Shown piece by piece: positions 31,169 to 44,683 of a stretch of DNA of 64,000 nt. How positions within the stretch are numbered: position 1 is the stretch's first letter; every line of letters begins with the position of its first letter. Made by a program: the position numbers and the translations under genes. This DNA is from Akanthomyces muscarius (lineage: Eukaryota > Ascomycota > Sordariomycetes > Hypocreales > Cordycipitaceae). The notes beneath the pieces are model-generated. The model saw only the letters and a program-made list of their open reading frames with translations, did not search any database and was not told the origin of the DNA. The stretch spans positions 1,860,001-1,924,000 of the forward strand of contig NC_079242.1 of assembly GCF_028009165.1 (NCBI RefSeq), written 5' to 3'.

Positions 31169-34100
31169 ATGTCTGACGCGGATTTTGAGACGATCAAAAA
31201 GCTCCAGCAGGAGCGTAATGCTGCTGCTGCCGCTAAGAAGGGAACACGTTCCTCGACGCAGCGGACAGACTCGACCAAGCAAAAGCTGACTGACAGCGCC
31301 GACAACGAACTCTACGACAATGATGGTGGTGACAAGTTCTCGGGTTATCATACGAGCCTCCCTATGGGCAACGATGATGATGAGATGGACGGCGTGGATA
31401 ACACGCGACGCCTCGTTGGCCAGTACACAGCGTCTACTGAAATCATCAACGAATTTGCACGAGGTGACGGCGTTGAAGAGGACGATATCCTGGCCGGCAA
31501 AGGCGAAAAGAGCGGTCGTATTACTGACCGTGAAACCGATTACCAAAAGCGCCGCTTCAACCGTGTTCTGACCCCGACCCGCGCCGATCCATTTGCCGAG
31601 AACCGACAGGCTGGCGCAGCCGAGAATGGTGCCAATTACCGCGAGATCATGGAAGCGCGCGAGCTTGAACGCGAAGAAGAGCGAGTGCGACAGGCGATCC
31701 AATCCAAGCAGGAATCTGGCGACACCCACGAGGATGCGCGCCCCTCTTTGACCGAAGGTGACAAGGAGAACGCAGAGGCTGGGCCCACGGAGGCTGTAGC
31801 TGCTGGTCGCAAGCGCAAGCAGAGGTGGGATATTGGCGCAGATGACCAAGCTCCCTCTGAAGAGACGGCCAAGCCCAAGCGCTCTCGCTGGGACCAGGCA
31901 CCTGCTGTCGGCGGGGCTCTCGAAGGCGATGCTCCCAAGAAGCGCTCTCGTTGGGACCAGGCTCCGTCTGCCACACCGATGGCCAATGGAGGTCTCGCTA
32001 CACCCGCTCCTCAGTCCCAGTCTGCCATGCTACCTGCAAACTTCGGAAGCGACATTCGCAACCTGCCTATCAGCGATGAGGAGCTAGACATCCTGCTTCC
32101 CGGCGAAGATGATGGATATAAGATCCTGCAGCCGCCTCCAGGCTACGAACCCACCCGCGTGGCACCTCACAAGATGGTTGCTCCGGTCGAGCAAAGTGGC
32201 TTCATGATGCAAGACCCCGACCAGGTTCGTCTGGGAGGTAAGCCGATGCCTGCCGAGATTCCCGGCGTCGGAGATCTGCAGTTCTTTAAGGCTGAAGATA
32301 TGGCCTACTTTGGCAAGCTGACTGATGGTTCCGACGAGAATTCGCTGTCAGTTGAGCAACTCAAAGAGAGAAAGATTATGCGCCTGCTGCTGAAGATCAA
32401 GAACGGCACACCGCCCATGCGAAAGACCGCCCTTCGACAAATAACAGACAATGCGAGAAACTTTGGTCCTGGTCCTCTCTTTGACCAGATCCTTCCCCTA
32501 CTCATGGAAAAGACTCTTGAAGATCAGGAGCGTCATTTGCTCGTCAAAGTCATCGACCGCATTCTCTACAAGCTTGATGACCTCGTGCGACCGTATGTGC
32601 ACAAGATTCTGGTTGTCATCGAGCCTCTACTCATCGACCAAGACTATTATGCCAGAGTTGAGGGTCGCGAGATTATCTCGAACCTTTCCAAGGCTGCCGG
32701 CCTGGCAACCATGATTAGCACTATGCGACCCGATATTGACCACGTCGATGAATATGTCCGCAACACCACTGCCAGAGCCTTTGCCGTTGTTGCTTCTGCT
32801 CTTGGCATCCCCGCCCTCCTCCCATTCCTCCGCGCCGTTTGTCGAAGCAAGAAGTCCTGGCAAGCGCGTCATACTGGTGTCAAGATTGTGCAGCAGATTC
32901 CCATATTGATGGGATGTGCAGTTCTACCTCATCTCAAGGGACTCGTTGACTGCATCGGTCCCAACCTGAACGACGAGCAGACCAAGGTCCGAACAGTGAC
33001 TAGTCTGGCTATTGCTGCTCTTGCAGAGGCTTCGAACCCATACGGTATTGAAAGCTTCGACGATATTCTCAACCCTTTATGGACGGGTGCTCGCAAGCAG
33101 AGAGGCAAGGGGTTGGCTGGCTTTCTCAAGGCTGTCGGGTTTATTATTCCCCTCATGGACGAGGAATATGCCAACTACTATACCAGTCAGATCATGGAGA
33201 TTCTTCTGAGAGAATTTTCTTCGCCCGATGAGGAGATGAAGAAGGTCGTTCTCAAAGTCGTGTCTCAGTGCGCCGCCACCGAAGGCGTTACCGCCGGCTA
33301 TCTCAAGGAGCATGTTCTTGATGAGTTCTTCAAGAGCTTTTGGGTAAGGCGCATGGCCCTCGACAAGCGCAACTATCGCCAAGTTGTCGAAACAACTGTC
33401 GATATTGGCCAGAAGGTCGGAGTGAGCGAGATTCTTGAGCGGATCGTGAATAACTTGAAGGATGAGAGTGAAGCATACAGGAAGATGACCGTTGAGACTG
33501 TCGAAAAAATTGTTGCCAGTCTGGGCGCCGCGGATATCGGAGAGCGACTTGAGGAGCGCTTGATTGACGGCATTCTGCATGCGTTCCAGGAGCAGAGTGT
33601 TGAAGACATTGTTATGCTCAACGGCTTTGGCTCTGTCGTCAATGCTCTCGGTACTCGATGCAAGCCATACTTGCCTCAGATTGTCAGTACGATTCTCTGG
33701 AGACTGAACAATAAGTCGGCCACGGTCCGACAGCAGGCTGCTGATCTCATTTCACGCATTGCCATGGTTATGCAACAGTGTGGTGAGGATGCACTCATGG
33801 GCAAACTCGGCATTGTACTGTATGAATACCTCGGTGAGGAGTATCCTGAGGTCTTGGGATCAATTCTTGGTGCTCTGCGTTCCATCGTTACCGTTGTCGG
33901 TATCACACAAATGCAGCCCCCTATTAAGGACTTGCTGCCTCGCCTGACCCCAATTCTGCGAAACAGACACGAGAAGGTCCAAGAGAATACAATTGACCTT
34001 GTCGGACGTATTGCGGATCGTGGCCCTGAGAGTGTCAATGCCCGAGAGTGGATGCGAATCTGCTTCGAGCTCCTGGACATGCTCAAGGCGCACAAGAAGG

Positions 34101-34792
34101 GTATTCGGCGAGCCGCAAACAACACCTTTGGTTTCATTGCCAAAGCCATTGGCCCCCAGGATGTATTGGCAACTCTGCTGAATAACCTGAGGGTTCAGGA
34201 ACGTCAATCCCGTGTCAACACGGCTGTCGCCATTGGTATCGTCGCAGAGACCTGCGCGCCGTTTACAGTCCTGCCCGCTCTGATGAATGAATATCGAGTA
34301 CCAGAGCTCAACGTGCAGAACGGTGTGCTCAAGTCTCTGTCGTTCTTGTTTGAATATATCGGAGAGATGGCCAAGGATTACGTCTACGCCGTCACGCCAC
34401 TTCTCGAAGACGCCCTGACGGATCGTGACCAGGTGCATCGTCAGACCGCCGCTGCCGTTGTCAAGCATATTGCCCTCGGCGTCATGGGGCTTGGGTGCGA
34501 GGATGCCATGGTGCATCTGCTGAACCTGCTGTACCCCAACTTGTTTGAGACCAGCCCGCACGTCATTGACCGCATCATCGAGGCTATTGAGGCCATTCGC
34601 ATGGCTGCCGGCCCCGGTATCGTGCTCAACTACGTCTGGGCGGGCCTGTTCCATCCGGCTCGCAAGGTGCGCACGCCATACTGGCGCCTGTACAATGACG
34701 CCTATGTCCAGGCCGCCGATGCCATGGTGCCATACTATCCAAACCTGGAAGATGACAAGATTGATCGTCCTGAGCTTGCCATCATTCTATAG
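31169..34792 (+). CDS. SF3B1: Splicing factor 3B subunit 1 (SF3b155/Hsh155)
   Basis: A single uninterrupted exon encodes 1207 residues, typical for fungi. The N-terminal 400 residues are charged and disordered and carry three U2AF-ligand motifs of the (K/R)nRWD type with Trp at 220, 241 and 262 ([22 protein letters not shown]). The rest is a superhelix of HEAT repeats, nearly colinear with human SF3B1, for example [16 protein letters not shown] and [16 protein letters not shown], ending DRPELAIIL. It clamps the U2 snRNA/branch-site helix in the U2 snRNP. The residue matching human Lys700 is Ser699 here, by alignment from memory. The start at 31169 (AAGATGTCTGACG) gives the family's usual MSDADFE opening. 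Lack of introns contrasts with its intron-rich neighbours. Confidence 0.97.
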   Translation: MSDADFETIKKLQQERNAAAAAKKGTRSSTQRTDSTKQKLTDSADNELYDNDGGDKFSGYHTSLPMGNDDDEMDGVDNTRRLVGQYTASTEIINEFARGDGVEEDDILAGKGEKSGRITDRETDYQKRRFNRVLTPTRADPFAENRQAGAAENGANYREIMEARELEREEERVRQAIQSKQESGDTHEDARPSLTEGDKENAEAGPTEAVAAGRKRKQRWDIGADDQAPSEETAKPKRSRWDQAPAVGGALEGDAPKKRSRWDQAPSATPMANGGLATPAPQSQSAMLPANFGSDIRNLPISDEELDILLPGEDDGYKILQPPPGYEPTRVAPHKMVAPVEQSGFMMQDPDQVRLGGKPMPAEIPGVGDLQFFKAEDMAYFGKLTDGSDENSLSVEQLKERKIMRLLLKIKNGTPPMRKTALRQITDNARNFGPGPLFDQILPLLMEKTLEDQERHLLVKVIDRILYKLDDLVRPYVHKILVVIEPLLIDQDYYARVEGREIISNLSKAAGLATMISTMRPDIDHVDEYVRNTTARAFAVVASALGIPALLPFLRAVCRSKKSWQARHTGVKIVQQIPILMGCAVLPHLKGLVDCIGPNLNDEQTKVRTVTSLAIAALAEASNPYGIESFDDILNPLWTGARKQRGKGLAGFLKAVGFIIPLMDEEYANYYTSQIMEILLREFSSPDEEMKKVVLKVVSQCAATEGVTAGYLKEHVLDEFFKSFWVRRMALDKRNYRQVVETTVDIGQKVGVSEILERIVNNLKDESEAYRKMTVETVEKIVASLGAADIGERLEERLIDGILHAFQEQSVEDIVMLNGFGSVVNALGTRCKPYLPQIVSTILWRLNNKSATVRQQAADLISRIAMVMQQCGEDALMGKLGIVLYEYLGEEYPEVLGSILGALRSIVTVVGITQMQPPIKDLLPRLTPILRNRHEKVQENTIDLVGRIADRGPESVNAREWMRICFELLDMLKAHKKGIRRAANNTFGFIAKAIGPQDVLATLLNNLRVQERQSRVNTAVAIGIVAETCAPFTVLPALMNEYRVPELNVQNGVLKSLSFLFEYIGEMAKDYVYAVTPLLEDALTDRDQVHRQTAAAVVKHIALGVMGLGCEDAMVHLLNLLYPNLFETSPHVIDRIIEAIEAIRMAAGPGIVLNYVWAGLFHPARKVRTPYWRLYNDAYVQAADAMVPYYPNLEDDKIDRPELAIIL

Positions 34793-36038
34793 AAGAGTAG
34801 GCATCGAAAGAACGGGAGACAGGCCAGCGATACTGGAAACACCAAGATCGTCACGAGCGGCGTCAATCACAGCACACTGTTCGCAGCGCAACACTAGCAA
34901 AATCATGTAACTTTTTTTTACTATCTCTATCGCTGTACCATATAATGGGAACAGAAATGGGGGCAAACAAAAATCTATATCCAGCATAGAAGGAAGAGGG
35001 AGTATGGAGGCATCATGCACAAGGGCGTTTTTTTGTACTGTTATAGCAACGAGGCCTATTGGTTTTTCCATTTCTAATGTAAAGAACTTTTTTTTAATTG
35101 CGAATGTACAATTTTGCACTAAAACCCCTAGAGTGAACTTGCATTCCTTGGGAATCGTTTTCCTTTTGAGAAACAAGAAAGTTTCAGATGGAGAGGCGGG
35201 ACATTCCAGATCGGCTGTGTCTCGTCCCAGCAGACAGGTGGCCATGTCAGACCAAGGAGCAATCCCCCCGGACCAGTAGGAGATTTAACTAGGGCCAAGC
35301 TTTTCAAAGACATGGTAAACAAAAGTCGAAAAGAGAGACACGAAGCCTTTATGCTGTCTTGAATGGAGAAAAGGGGGGTGTGGCGATTTCGATTCCTAAA
35401 ACGTCATGGGGTTTGACAAAGGCGCGTCCTCTGGAGAGAGCTCCTCGCCGTGAATAGACGGAATGCTGCAATGTGATATATGGAAAAATGGCGTTGCTCA
35501 ATTTTGCAATGAGTGCCGCGGGAGCCGCCCACCACCGGAAGACATGTCCGGCCCTTCTTTGCTGTGCCTGGCTTATTTTTTCCCCTTCCTTTCAGCTCCC
35601 CAACTTTCTGTGCTTATAAGTCTCGGAACGTTTTTAAAGAGCAGCCCAGGGGGTCTCTAGCAGGAAATGCGCCCTGGTGCCATGTACCCAGAAGTAGTAC
35701 AAGGGCGAAGGAATCATATCATAAACAGGCATGGTGGCGAAGACCTAGGGGGGAGAGCCAGATCCAAGAAGTCGAATTAAAAAAAAAATGAAAGAAGACC
35801 ATGGCCCAGTGCCTGACGCCACCTGGGTTTTTTTGGTCGGCCCAGTGCTGAGTGTGAAACACGCATCTGCTTGTCTCGAGTCATTATATCCTGGCAACTG
35901 CATGGTTGGGCCCCCCCAGTGAGCCAGCGAAAGCCTGGCACGCCTGATTCTGTTCAGCTCTGGAAGGATGGGGACAAAAAAACACAAGGAAAGGCCTTGA
36001 AACAAGAGGTCGATTGGTGCATTTGCATCTGCCGTGTG

Positions 36039-36069
<31 letters not shown>

Positions 36070-36080
36070 AACAACAGCAG
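36039..36080 (+). repeat. (CAA)n microsatellite
   Basis: Roughly 12 CAA/AAC triplets ending AATAACAACAGCAG. It gives poly-Asn or poly-Gln in two frames, but neither frame looks like a gene. Confidence 0.9.
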
Positions 36081-37302
36081 CAAAGACATGCACACACACA
36101 GCGCAAGATCAGGACTGGTGTGTGGCAAGTGGGTTAGGGTGTGGTTTTGTGTTGTGTCGGATAAACGAACTCACATGGCATTGCATGATGTCTCTTTTTT
36201 GTTATTACCAAAATTCACTTTGGCGTTTCTCGTCGTTGTTCTTGCCTCGTTTACCAGCTTCCACCTCTCCTCCAGCTGGCATCTTGATGCGATCGCTTAC
36301 GACGACGCAGACTGCATGTATAGAGACGGGAGGGGGGGATGGAGCACGGCGGATACAATGCAGGGCAGTTTGGTGGCTGGTGATGTTTTCTGGCAATACA
36401 CCCTTCACCTTTGTCGCTTTTGTATCAGCTTTGGCCGGTCGTCGCTGGGTTCCAGATACTCGGGTCGAGCATGAGACTTGGGGATGGGGTAATGGTGCTT
36501 GCGTCCTGTGGGTGTGTGCCATGTAAGGAGGCTCTTTCAACTATGCGACGAGTTCTTTGCTATGTCGTCCTGTTTTTTCTTGATTCCATGACTGGACGAC
36601 AAGTGAAACTCTTCGATGAACGAAAAGCCCGCGAGACGCTCTCCCGGTACCTATCGGCGTCAGTGTCTCTGAGAGGGCCGTGTACAAACTATCTGGCCTT
36701 GAATGTGACATGATGTGCAGATAAGCCAACTTGGCGTGCGAAATATTACGCATATTCAATCGTCCCGTTATGCTTGGTGTCTGCCTTGGTCCGTGTTTCT
36801 CACGTCAATCGGCAGTTTACTTTTCTTTCCCGCAAGCCGGATGGGGGCAACAATCAGTCCTGTCGAGATGTCATTCCAAGGTTAAAAAAAAATCTTCTTT
36901 CTCGTCGGCTGCGAGACGCGTTGTGAACGCCTCGTTCGTCATTTTCGGCCGCACCGGGAACCATTAAGGATGACCTGCCGACATGCACATTGCGTAAAAT
37001 GATTCCTCTTTATTTTATTCTTTTCGGGTCACAGCCTAGGCAGCTTGTTAAAGATACACTCTCATGCCGGGCGTAGTTCCTGAAAAGGAACTCTGCCGGG
37101 GCAAGCACTGATACGAGACAAAGAACAGGCTCCAAGAACGACGTAGCTTTCTTGGAGTTCACAAAGGCAGGCAGGTGTATCTTGCCTACGGAGTAGATGT
37201 CGTTGACTAGTCAAGTGGCATTTGAGCTCGTTCACAGACAGTCTCGCTCGGCTATTAGGTAATGGGCAATTCAGTCTCTCACGGCAGCGCATCATGAATA
37301 CG

Positions 37303-37341
37303 TCCTCCTCCTCTTCTTCTTCTTCTTCTTCTTCCTCCTCA
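37303..37341 (+). repeat. (TCY)n microsatellite
   Basis: Thirteen TCC/TCT triplets in a row; imperfect, pure pyrimidine. Confidence 0.9.
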
Positions 37342-40300
37342 TCAGGTATACACGGGGAGCAAGGAAAAGTCGGAGGCCTGCCTGCCTGCCAAGGACGCCT
37401 CAAACCGCGACGGCGCAGTTCACAGGCATTAAATCCCTCGCACGCACACACATATTACGCAGAGCATTACACACCCACGCACGTGGAGGTTTAGGCCTTT
37501 GTAATATCCGCAGTCTGCCACCGTAAACTTAAGCTTGCTTCCGTTGAACGGATATACACGAATTCTAGAGCATGTTGGTCGCATTGTCGGAGAAAAGGAT
37601 CGATGCAAATCCCTTCCCAACGCGAAAAAGAAGCACAAGTCTTGGCTTTTCGGTGGCGCGACCGCCAAGGCCCTGGATCATCCCAACGTCGGGAGATCCG
37701 CACGAGCAAGCGACGATCAATTGGATGCTGGCTCAGCACCGGCATGGTCATGAATCTAAATCTAATCTTCGGCGAGTTTGGAGATGCAAGCAAGCATCAC
37801 AGGCGTGATTTTGGCCGTTTTCTTGCCATTGCGTTTCTAATTGCCGCTTCGGTCGTCGCCCGACTTTCGGCCCCCGTAGCCAGGCTACCCTGTCGTCAAA
37901 GTGAGACCTGGGCGTTGCCAGCCCCGGTATGCTGAGCTGGTCATTTTAACTAGGTTGGGGGGACACCGATTGTGAGCGCAGCATCGCGTTGAGGAGCACG
38001 GTTATATTGATGGAAATTCACCGACATGCTGTCCGAGAGTGTGGTTGAAGGCCCGCAATGCAGCCATTTTTTTGTTGCCTCCATCGAGCCAAAACGTGGC
38101 TGTCATACAAGCGATGTGGCGAAAGTCCATCGGGATGCCGGCACTTATTAGGCTGGGCACAGAGATGTCTTCTTTTTGACATTGTGCTTTGCATAAAGCG
38201 GTATCAGTGATTGGATGCGGAACGAAGCCCATGTCGCCACCCTCGACTCGCAGGTGTATACCGCCATCTGCCGTTTTGCATTTTGACAGCGTCAATACTT
38301 CGCGCATCTGTAGTCGAATTTGGCCTGAGGTCTGCGCCGGTGAAGTCGCACTTGCTTTTTTCAGTCGGTTTTCCCCCTTTGCTGTCTTGAGCTGGGTCAC
38401 CAAGCTGCACGTGTGGTCTGCTTGTCAGCGATAGCAGCATCCAGTATGTACGGATACACCATAGACATTTTTGGCGTGCTCCCCCGTTGAAGCAGGCCCT
38501 GCCGCCACAGGCGGGGACCAAGCTCGGCACCTGAGAACCCGAAGGAAGCTATCAATGGGAGCCGGTAGAAACTATGATAAATGGAGCTTGTTGCGCGTCG
38601 TCCCTGCAATGTGGAGCAGAACCAAGGTGAGGGCACCAGTTAGTTGAAGGTACGAATATGCGAGCCCTTTCCCCAGCCGTGGTGCTGGAGCGAGTCAGGC
38701 CGCCTGTTAGCAGCATCCATCTGCCCGTTCACGGCGGGTTGGCGGGCTAATCAAGAGGAGTGCGACCGTGGTGCACATGTGCTCCGTTCCTCCTCCGCAT
38801 CTAAAATCCCGACAACGGGCCACGGTGGGCTGCCAGAACCGGGTCCTCGCGAAGCATGTCGCTGCAATTTCCTGACTGGCACGATTACAGCCGACATGTA
38901 TTCAGTAGACTGCCCGGCACAATTGAGCTGTAAAGCGATTCACGGCGACAGACAGTTGCGACGGCGGAGAAATTGCAGAGTACGGAACAGGGCAATTAGT
39001 TGCGCCGTAGTTCCGAGTAGATGAATTGATGGGGATGCTGCTGGGCTCTCTTTGCTGGTAACGTTATAGCTGGTTTCTTATAATTTAGCCCGCCGGGCAT
39101 GCATGTAGCCGTTGAGACTTCCCCAGGCCCCGTTTGCAGTTGGGCTGGATCGCGAGATGGGATAAATTTATCTGAAATCGTGGCTGTATGAAACTTTAAA
39201 ACCCATCCCTGGTATTGAGATGGCGCGCGGACGGAATAGTATTGCATGCGCTTGTAGGACAGCGCAGATTTGAGTTGGCTTGGTTGTGCGCTTCCGCCTG
39301 GCTGAACAAGTTACCGCACAGATGCTTTCTGTCAATAAGACTCCAGCAACGACAGCCGAGTGCGACCCGGTCCTCTGGGTGAGCGTAGTGCAGCATGGCA
39401 GGCGGTGGGCCTTTTGAGTCCTTGTCGGCAGATGAGAAGCGACGGCAATGCATTCCAACATGGCAGCAGCGAAATGGCTACCTTGAAGATGCTATCAATT
39501 GGGGAGAGGCAAAGATGTTGACGATGTTTCTCATCATCATGGAGGCAAAGACTTGGGCGTGTCTGTCGCAGCTGCAACATCTACTACAAATTTGCCCAGC
39601 ATGGCTGGCTGGCTCTGAGTCGGGTGCCGGATGGACCCGCCGTGTGCCGGCACAGAGCGAGAGCCGCAGGGTCTTGAGCAGAAAAATGGTAAAATTGTTC
39701 AAGAAATCAGTTGGTGCTAGTTGATTCGTGCTGGCGGCAACCCAAATTAGCGTGCGACGGACCAAAGCTTGCAAAAGACTCCGCCATCGGACAGTTGGCT
39801 GGTTGATTGGGGAAACTTGATGTCTTGGGTCGCGTATGCTTCGTTCTGGCGTAACTGGTACGGTTCAGTTATGACGTGCGGGCGGACCAGATCATGCTGG
39901 CAAACTGGGAGCAAATGTCATCGCCGGAGCACGAGGCTGTTACACGGTCAGTCGCAAAGGAAAAACAAGGCCCGGCCGGCACACCTGTCGCAGAGGGCCA
40001 GTGACGAAATGCAGTGGCACTAGCAGCGAGACAAGTTGAAAGGAAGGGGACAGGCGTCTCCATGCTATGCGTTTCAAGTGACTGCATTAGGCTTACTGCG
40101 TCTCCAGTGAGGGGGGGGAAAGGGCATGGGTGATGAGGAAGATGGAGGAGGAGGAAGACGGAAGAACAAGAAGCACAAGAGACAGCTGGCGGAAAAGGGT
40201 TTAGCGTGGCAAAGAGGAGGTGTGGCGCGGAGGCGTTGGATGGACCCATATAAAATATAATGGATCCCGACATGGTGGCGTTCTGCCAGTAAACAGGGGG

Positions 40301-40698
40301 TGTGCATATAGGGCTCAAAAGTGCCATCTGTAATTCAAGGTACCAGTATTGCATCACACGAGCGCACGACGAGTGAAGAAGAAAGGCCTTTCAAGCGGCA
40401 GCTGCATTTGAAGCTGTACAGACGATTAATTAAAATCCGAGAATATCCAACTACCCCCACATCGTCTCCCAGCAGGGGACCTCGGCGCGGCTGAAAGGCT
40501 GCAGGGGGGAGGGCCCTTGCACTTACTGGTAGCTGCCATCTGCTTCTCCCGTATCTTTGCCCGGCTCAGGCAACCCGTGCAGGACGGCAGTGCGGCAGCA
40601 CTAGATCAAGAGACAACACAAACCAGCAACAAGACGATAGAAGGCCGGAATGAGGGGGCAAGATTCTTCTTCATGCCGTTTTGGATCATGGCAAACTT

Positions 40699-40732
40699 GG
40701 AATTAGTTGCCGGGTGGAATTAGTTGCCGGGT
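40699..40732 (+). repeat. 17-bp tandem duplication
   Basis: GGAATTAGTTGCCGGGT occurs twice head to tail without a mismatch, in noncoding sequence. Looks like a recent slip duplication. Confidence 0.85.
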
Positions 40733-42785
40733 GGCAATAGGTCCGGCTATAGGCTGCCATCCCGATAACACACACACATGCACCCATCTACTTTACTCGA
40801 TCATGCACTAAACAAGTTGGTGTTTTGCTACCTGCGCTCTCCTCTGCGCACTGTTTTTGCAAACAGCTTTCCCCAGAAGCACCCAGCGTTAAGAAACCAT
40901 GTCGCCATATGCACCGCTTCTCATTGGCAAACCAAAGGCGTTCAAGGGTCAACATACTGGTAGCACGCAGACAAGCAATGTTGAACAGAACCGGCTGCCT
41001 GGGTAAGCGGGCGAGGGAACAAGCATCAGGCTAGCGTACCGAGGGTGGGGGGACTAGAGATGGCGCAAATGCTTGGCCTGCGGCTGCCAACTGCCTGCCT
41101 AACCATCGGCCTCAGGGTCCGCTACGCCGGCCGTGCAATTGGCTACCTCTGCGATCCAGAGCAAAATCGAGCCAAGGCGTCGAGTATACAGTGTGGTACA
41201 GTGTGTCAGAAAGTTCAACGACCAAGGAAAGGAAAAAAAGAAGCAGCGTTGCATGTCGCTCTTGTCTGCACATGCAGACAGACGCCTGCATGGCCTCCCC
41301 CCTGTCTTATTCGTCTGAGTGTCAGAGTGGCCTGTCCATTTTACTTTTTTTGCCTCCTTCGCATTCATCGAATGAAGATGACTGGCGTGATTGATTCTTC
41401 ACCGCTTATACCTGATGACAGTTGCTGCTTTACGTTTTCTTTGTGCCACGCACTGTACACAGCCGTGTGGTGGTACATGGCTGCAGCTCGCGGGGAGGAG
41501 AGGCGTGGGCTCTTGTTCACATCAAACCGAACCGGCGGTATAAAAAATGTGTACCTTTTCCTCTCTCTCCAGTTCCAGTGTGGTTGCTGCCTGATAGGCA
41601 CAAGACATTTCCCTTTTCCCTCCTCCTCCCCCTCCTCCCACGCACCTGGTACAGTTCGTCGTTCTTCCACTTTTTAGTATCTATCTGTCTACTTTGACAA
41701 GTGATCGGCCAGATGGATAGGCTGTCTTGCCCGGGCGCGCCGCCACGTTTGCGGAGAGGGGGGACAATCCTTTTGAGCTTAACCGAGAAGTTGTGCCTGT
41801 AGATTAACATACGGGCGTCCCTGAGCAAGGAGGGGGGCATGTTCCCAGCATCAACAAGGTCATCTTGTCAAGATGCATGAATGATAAAACGGCAATTTAC
41901 CAACAGCCGCTTGCATACATGTACATGCATGTAGTAAAACCACGTCACAGGGCGGGCGCGCCGCCTGCTGTTATCGCGGCTCTTCCTCCTGGTAGCGTGC
42001 CACCACCAAGACGCCACCATCTCTTGGGAGCACACGTATTTCTTCCTACCGGTCATTAGTCGCAGCACTTGGCCCTTTTTTTGCCTCCTCTTTGACACAA
42101 TCATTTATTAGAGCCTGGTTAGCACGCCAGCGCTAATGCTACGCTGCAGAAGGCCGTGGTCATGCAGGCCGCCGCTTTTTCCTTCTTCTTCTTTCCTTTC
42201 TCTCTGCCCCGCAGCCAGTTTGAGGCTTGATGTCATGGGCTTGCGAAATGTCTTTCTCGCTGCCCGAATGCCATCCCAGCTTGCGGTATTACGAACAGAG
42301 GAACTGGGGCTTCCTGTCACGGCTCATCCTTGGTTGGCTGGGCTGGGCACAAGCTGGATCGAATCGTAATGCAACGCCACAGGCTGAGAGAGCGGCATGG
42401 GCTCGGTCACGCTTTTGCTTCCCCCGCTTCCCCCGTCCACACCGTTTTCTCAGGACCTTGGTTTTCAGTTGTTGGAGCTCCAGAAAATATCAACTCACGT
42501 CAAACTAATTACCAAAATGAAGCCAATAAAGAGAAAAGGTCTCCCCTCCATCTCGCACTGCACTCCACCTTGGGAATGACGTTCTGCGCCTTGTTTTGTT
42601 TCTGTCATTTGCCCTGGCATCACCAGTGCTGCAATACGCCAAAGGTCCGCCTTTACGGTGCCAGGTTTCTTGAAGTTTAAAACGTACTCTGCTCTATGCA
42701 CCATCTACGTCACAAAATAGACATCGCTCCGCTCCAACGATGGAGCCATTCTCTCCAACTTGTCCACCCTAACCAACCCCGGCTC

Positions 42786-42812
42786 CCTGAGCCTGAGCCC
42801 GAGCCTGAGCCC
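42786..42812 (+). repeat. Hexamer repeat (CTGAGC/CCGAGC)
   Basis: About four copies of CTGAGC/CCGAGC (CTGAGCCTGAGCCCGAGCC and on). Short and imperfect. Confidence 0.7.
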
Positions 42813-44620
42813 TTGATTACGACAGCCTATTCATGCACAAGATCGCGGGGTACCCTTTTTCATCTTTGCGACTGTTATCGACGACGGTCGCTCCGCCACG
42901 CTGCTACGCCGAGTGGTTCAAATGCAGGTAATTTTTAGAACGTGGTGTCAGATGGCACATGCAATTACTCAAGCACGGAGATGCACTTCTTTCTCTGCTA
43001 GCGGGTGAGATGGTCCGGGCAGGGCAAAGGCTAGTAGTCATCGCCAACGGTCCGGTCGGTTCGTCAATTCTCATCCAGATTGTACAATGTCTCTGGTTCC
43101 CATTTGACGTGGTTGCGCAAATCCGGGCCGTTCTCGGCAAAGGCGTTCCACGCCGCCTGCCCACCATCTGGGGCCGTCCGGCACGGCGGTCGCCTGTGCA
43201 GCGTATGCTCGGCCGGCCAAGGAGAGGCGGTCGCTCTTGCTTTTTCTTTCGTCTTTTTGGCTTGTGAAATGGCTTCTTCCGGTGCGGGGACGAACGGCGA
43301 CGGCGGTGATGGCGGCGGAGGCGCCTGCTGGCAACGGATAAATAAAACAAGTTTCTATCATGACCATGGTTCTCGCAAGTATCCATATCCATCCATTCAC
43401 ACTTCACGAGACAAAAAACAGCCAGGCCAGGCCGGCGGTACTGTGGCCGCCCCCCGGGCTGCTGGCCAACCACCGTATCCGCTCTTACGTCAAGGGCCCC
43501 TTCTTCCTTGATGGGCAGACACCCTCTGGCGCTACTCTCCGCCTGGCTTATGAACCGCCACCACAAAAAAACAGAATCCCAGGCTTTCCAGCGCTGCTGG
43601 TTGGACTAGAGCTGGCCCTTTGGGATGGAGTCGTCGGGTGCCAGCACCAAAGACATTCTTGCTGCTGGCCCTTCTTTCATCTTACAAGGCTACGGATGAG
43701 GATACCGTAAATGCAACATGGGTCAGTAGGGAACACGCCGAGATTGCGGAATAATGAGTGCAGCAGCAAGCAGGAAAAAATAGAATGTAGTTTTCTTTAT
43801 TATTCTACCCTCACGTGCAATGATTAGATGCTTGTAAGCAATGGCGAGTACCGTCTCGCAAAAGTGGTTGCCAACGACTAATTTTAGTCCAAGTTCATCA
43901 GGACTACCGGCCGGACGTTGACCGTGTTTCTGATAGCACGAGAGCATTGGGCTCCATTCTGGCTAGGTGCCGTTTGGCACGGGGGGGTTGCGTTCATCTA
44001 GATCTGGCTGATTCTTACTGATAATCAGCTTGGTGGTTGATTATAGCTTATGAAACTTGGGAGCTGCTGTTACACAATCAGTGTGATGGCGAGTACACGC
44101 AAGCTCCCCGACACGGCTCCATGCGTTGTGCTAATTATATCTACTCGAAACAACTACTGGCACTGGTATACATCTGGTCATCGCAAAGACGGCATTGACT
44201 TTCAGCAGTTACATACACCTGCAAGCGGACGTATTGTAGTGTCGCATCAAGCATCCAAACCAAGTCAGCGCGTTGCCAGCATGACCCAGATAGGCAGACC
44301 CTGCATGATGGCTGTCGACCAGTTAACTAATCTCTTGGCTTTGGGATTAGAACGCCGGGTTCCACCTGCTTTTTTTGCGTGTTTGCTCCCTTTTATTTTG
44401 TTATTATTATTTGTATTATTATTTATTTTGCCCTCTCCATGAATGGACAGGCCGTCCGTTCATCGACAACTCGGCCAGGCTTATGTCCAGCGCACCCACC
44501 CACAACAGTGGATGGACGCAGAGTTAAGCTGAGCCATGTAATATACAGATGGGGGCGGCCCAGCATGCTGCAATGATACAGTGCCTTGGCCGATATTGGC
44601 AGAGTTGTGAGCTGTGCTGC

Positions 44621-44683
44621 TCTATCCGTACTGGTAGCTTGTCTATCCGTACTGGTAGCTTGTCCATCCGTACTGGTAAATCG
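44621..44683 (+). repeat. 21-bp tandem repeat, three copies
   Basis: Period 21: the unit starting TCTATCCGTACTGGTAGC is exact in copies one and two; copy three has changes (TCCATCC, GTAAATCG). Noncoding context in the desert left of the FlbC-like gene. Confidence 0.85.

Noticed and set aside
31070..31849. 259-codon minus-strand frame opposite SF3B1
   Set aside because: Shadow of the strongly conserved sense gene; hydrophobic composition follows from the complementary codons.
21879..34792. An operon-like system joining the six central genes
   Set aside because: The genes lie on both strands with separate promoters and belong to known housekeeping families; only the splicing pair has an obvious functional link.
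41045..41677. 210-codon frame in the 35-47 kb desert
   Set aside because: Composition looks random, several overlapping frames exist on both strands, no motif.
42904..43566. 220-codon minus-strand frame with an Arg/Lys-rich centre
   Set aside because: The basic stretch comes from a GC-rich repeat-like segment; no family signature or promoter context.
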